A stretch of 17,293 nt of DNA, taken from assembly GCA_045046905.1 (NCBI GenBank), contig JASFYU010000057.1:1-17293 (forward strand). Direction: 5' to 3'. The notes under the pieces are model-generated. The model saw nothing but the letters and a program-made list of their open reading frames with translations. It ran no database searches and had not been told where the DNA came from. Position 1 is the first letter of the stretch, and each line of letters begins with the position of its first letter. Positions 14,596 to 17,293 of the stretch are shown one piece after another. The translations under genes were made by a program, and so were the position numbers. Origin of the DNA: JASFYU01 sp045046905 (GTDB lineage: Bacteria; Bacteroidota; Bacteroidia; Flavobacteriales; Flavobacteriaceae).

Positions 14596-16980
14596 ATGAA
14601 TACGAGTCAACATGATAGATACACGCTAAAGCACTACACAAGATTGATAATTTCTTTCTTTTGTAGTTTGCTCGCACTCTCTATATATCAATATACAAGC
14701 TTGTATCTCAAGGGGGTGGTAGACACCATTTTTAGTGTCAGTTTTTTTATAGCCATAGTGCATCAAATCGGTTATGCCTCACTGGTGGGGGTCATTCTTG
14801 CTTTTCCCTTTAATTTTTGGGAGAAATTAAGGCCTAAATATGGTTTTAATCTCATTTTTGTACTGCTTGTTCTTTTATTAATTATTGAGGCCATGCTCAT
14901 TAGTTACTATTGTACGGCCCTTGTTCCCTTGGGTTCAGATTTATTGGGGTATAGCAGTGGTGATATTAAGGAGACTATTGCCAATTCAGGAGGAATATCG
15001 ATCATTATGGTATTGAGTTTGGCGCTTATTATAGGAATATTTTTTGGTATGTATAGGCTAACATCAAAACATTATCATCGCATTAGTAAGATGTACCCCT
15101 TTACCATTATCCTCTTTAGTCTGTTTATCATGACCCTTTTTACCGAAGGCAAACCAATCAATCAGAATAAGACCCAATATTTGGCCTTAAACCTTTACAA
15201 TACCGCTACCGAGGATACCTCCTACGATTCTGAGCTTGAATATCCGCTTATTAAGTCTAAAAAAATAGAAAATGTATTGGGCGAGTATTTTGAACTGAAA
15301 ACTGAGAAACCCAATATTGTCTTTATCATAGTGGAAGGCCTAGGAAGAGATTTCGTCGGTGAAGGAGCTGAATATGGTGGTTTTACACCTTTTTTAGATG
15401 AGCTGACCACCAGATCCTTGTATTGGGAAAACTGCTTGAGCAATACAGGCAGGACTTTTGGAGTGCTTCCCTCTTTAATAGGGTCCTTACCCTTTGGAAA
15501 AAGTGGATTTATGGAACTTGAGAAATTTCCAAATAAAATAACGCTCTACAGCATATTAAAAAACAACGGCTACACCACTTCTTTTTTACAAGGCACCAAT
15601 AGTTCTTTTGATAAGGTAGATAGATTTCTGCGCAGTGAGAATGTCGATTTTGTTTTAGACAAATCAGGTTTCGGAAATAAATACGAACTGCAGGCGAAAG
15701 ATGACGCGGGTTCTTCCTGGGGGTATCCTGACAAAGAACTCTTTAAGAAGAGTATGAGCTTGCCACGAAAATCAGGGCAGCCTAGAATGGAAGTATATAT
15801 GACCATTAGTACCCATGAACCCTTTATACCACCACATCAGGAGCTGTATGAGAAAAAAGTAACACAGATTTTATCCAAGGGTGATTACCAAGGACGGGTC
15901 AAAAAAATAATTGAAAAGAATAACAACGTTTTTGCAACCCTGCTATACACTGATAATGCAATACAATATGTTTTTGAGGAATATAAAAAACAGCCTGATT
16001 ACGATAACACCATTTTTATTATTACTGGTGACCATAGGCTTATTCCTATACCACAACGGAACAACCTAAGTCGTTTTCACGTACCCTTAATCATGTTCAG
16101 TCCTATGCTGAAAAGGACAAAAAAAATGAGCGCTGTTTCCTCACATTTCGACGTCACCCCAACTTTATTGGCATTACTTGAGGGTGAATATGAACTCGAA
16201 ATGCCGAAAAGAGTGGCTTGGATGGGTGATGCATTAGATATGAACCTTGAATACAGGTCAATAAAAGATATTCCATTAATGCGAAACAAGAATGAGTTAA
16301 AGGAGTTTGTCAGTGGTGAAAAACTTTTCTCCGATGGTTCGGTTTACACTATTGATAAAAACATGAATTTGAGTTCTTCCTATAGAGATTCAAAGGCTGA
16401 GGCGAAGTTGAAAGCCTTTAAATCTATGAATGTTTACGTAACTACCAATAATAAGATCATACCCGATAGTCTGTCAATTTTTTCGGTTCAGAAAGAAAAA
16501 TTTACCGCCAGTCAAATCATTTGGATAAACAGTATCTATAACGGCCAAGATTCAGATATGGCCTATTTTACGGCCCGTGATTTAGCCTTTGATGGGGAAT
16601 ACGACAAGGCCTTATTATTATGCAGATATAATCTTAGCAAGGCACCGAGCCATATCGATACCAAAATTTTGACAGGGCGTGTGAATGTTTGGCAGGGTAA
16701 TTACGAAGCTTCAATCGAAATATTGAAAGCCTGTATAAAAATGAATCCCAATTATATTGATTCCTACTCCGCCTTGTTCGATGTCTATTTTTGGTCCGAA
16801 AAGTATAAAGAGGCCTTGGAACTGATCGAACTGGCAGAACAGAACAGCTCTAGCGTTAATGAGATTGCCGATAAAATTGCCAGAGCACGAAAACAGGCTC
16901 GAAAGAAGCGACTAGCTTTAGCCGTTAAAAATTTAGAAAAACCAAAAATGGAAACCCTTATGGTATCCTTTGATCAATAA
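14596..16980 (+). CDS. LtaS/sulfatase-fold membrane transferase fused to periplasmic TPRs
   Basis: The 794-residue protein has about five N-terminal helices (near 17-33, 45-70, 86-107, 135-152, 167-182) followed by a periplasmic alkaline-phosphatase-fold domain of the LTA synthase/phosphoglycerol-phosphoethanolamine transferase group. Likely site residues are Glu247 (VFIIVEGLGRD), the Thr287 nucleophile (NTGRTFGVLPS), His407-Glu408 (STHEPF), Asp479-His480 (ITGDHR) and His517 (SSHFDVTPT). A Thr rather than Cys/Ser in a sulfatase motif favours a phospho-substituent transferase over a true sulfatase. Residues ~655-750 are TPR-like helices that align without gaps to the next gene's product. The role is probably to decorate the glycan made by the upstream glycosyltransferase, as OpgB does for periplasmic glucans; the donor lipid is unknown. 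Its stop codon overlaps the next start by one base. Confidence 0.88.
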   Translation: MNTSQHDRYTLKHYTRLIISFFCSLLALSIYQYTSLYLKGVVDTIFSVSFFIAIVHQIGYASLVGVILAFPFNFWEKLRPKYGFNLIFVLLVLLLIIEAMLISYYCTALVPLGSDLLGYSSGDIKETIANSGGISIIMVLSLALIIGIFFGMYRLTSKHYHRISKMYPFTIILFSLFIMTLFTEGKPINQNKTQYLALNLYNTATEDTSYDSELEYPLIKSKKIENVLGEYFELKTEKPNIVFIIVEGLGRDFVGEGAEYGGFTPFLDELTTRSLYWENCLSNTGRTFGVLPSLIGSLPFGKSGFMELEKFPNKITLYSILKNNGYTTSFLQGTNSSFDKVDRFLRSENVDFVLDKSGFGNKYELQAKDDAGSSWGYPDKELFKKSMSLPRKSGQPRMEVYMTISTHEPFIPPHQELYEKKVTQILSKGDYQGRVKKIIEKNNNVFATLLYTDNAIQYVFEEYKKQPDYDNTIFIITGDHRLIPIPQRNNLSRFHVPLIMFSPMLKRTKKMSAVSSHFDVTPTLLALLEGEYELEMPKRVAWMGDALDMNLEYRSIKDIPLMRNKNELKEFVSGEKLFSDGSVYTIDKNMNLSSSYRDSKAEAKLKAFKSMNVYVTTNNKIIPDSLSIFSVQKEKFTASQIIWINSIYNGQDSDMAYFTARDLAFDGEYDKALLLCRYNLSKAPSHIDTKILTGRVNVWQGNYEASIEILKACIKMNPNYIDSYSALFDVYFWSEKYKEALELIELAEQNSSSVNEIADKIARARKQARKKRLALAVKNLEKPKMETLMVSFDQ

Positions 16981-17293
16981 TGATACAGAAACGCTTCTAT
17001 AGTATTTTGTTCTTTGGACTGCTCGGCCTTTGGCTGAGGTGCCAAGACATGGCGTATAATGATTATACAGAACCCTCATATGAAACTGCGCATAATTTGG
17101 CGTATAAGGGGGATCACAAATCCGCTGAGGTAATGCTCATTCAGCTACTCTCAAAAAATCCTGATAATTTGAAAGCCCATTCCTTATTGGCCAGTACCTA
17201 TAGTTGGGGCGGTCAGTATGATAAGGCTAGGAATGAATTCAATAAGATTACATCTACAGATCGTAATAATAGCGATGTTTGGGTTTCGGCCAT
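16980..17293 (+). CDS. Exported TPR protein, likely N-terminus of a YaiO-type outer-membrane protein (3' truncated)
   Basis: ATG 16980 shares one base with the TAA of the transferase gene (TAATG). The 104 visible residues start with a basic, hydrophobic signal peptide (MIQKRFYSILFFGLLGLWL), followed by Cys21, which lies in a poor lipobox. Residues ~33-104 are TPR-like: ETAHNLAYKGDHKSAEVML, then LASTYSWGGQYDKARNEF. This pattern, with the Trp-Gly before a Tyr-Asp-x-Ala, is what I know from the N-terminal TPRs of YaiO-family proteins, whose C-terminal part is an outer-membrane beta-barrel. The barrel would lie beyond the window, so the assignment is an inference. In PgaA and BcsC, a TPR domain with a barrel exports the polymer; the same role would fit here. 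Confidence 0.7.
   Translation, partial: MIQKRFYSILFFGLLGLWLRCQDMAYNDYTEPSYETAHNLAYKGDHKSAEVMLIQLLSKNPDNLKAHSLLASTYSWGGQYDKARNEFNKITSTDRNNSDVWVSA

Noticed and set aside
14596..16980. Reading the LtaS-like enzyme as a true sulfatase
   Set aside because: There is no C/S-x-P-x-R formylglycine motif; the nucleophile position looks like Thr287 and the N-terminal helices match the phospho-substituent transferase group.

Overview
The window looks like chromosomal DNA from a marine-type member of the Flavobacteriaceae (Bacteroidota), possibly near Maribacter or Zobellia; the genus is a guess. The evidence is AT-rich coding sequence, promoter boxes of the Bacteroidota type (TAnnTTTG), a C-terminal type IX secretion sorting domain at the left edge, weak Shine-Dalgarno signals, and protein families typical of this group. 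I see no tRNA, rRNA, CRISPR array or intact mobile element.

Left part (1-2932): the 3' end of a secreted, T9SS-sorted surface protein with a good terminator; two small four-helix membrane proteins of unknown function on the minus strand; and a divergent TruA-type tRNA pseudouridine synthase. The TruA start is best placed at an internal ATG, because a promoter box lies inside the longest ORF.

Middle part (3137-8349): a tandem pair of membrane-anchored alpha/beta hydrolases, the first with an altered oxyanion motif; a convergent cysE-cysM operon making cysteine from serine; a DUF2461 protein; and then about 1.1 kb that looks empty but holds the broken remains of a family M19 dipeptidase gene on the minus strand, with signal peptide, at least three frame disruptions and a missing 3' end.

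Right part (8350-17293, continuing past the edge): six tightly packed plus-strand genes that look like one operon. They encode a soluble hybrid histidine kinase with receiver and HPt domains, a stand-alone receiver protein, a membrane-anchored HEAT-repeat protein with a long acidic linker, a processive family-2 glycosyltransferase, an LtaS/sulfatase-fold membrane transferase carrying a C-terminal TPR domain, and the start of an exported TPR protein that resembles the N-terminal part of YaiO-type outer-membrane proteins. I read this as a candidate phosphorelay-controlled system that makes, decorates and exports a cell-surface glycan. The parts recall PgaA/PgaC, BcsA/BcsC and OpgB/OpgH, but the HEAT protein and phosphorelay stand where c-di-GMP/PilZ control might be expected. 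The HEAT protein also carries three copies of a short [DN]F[IL]PLV motif. This operon is the most interesting part of the window.
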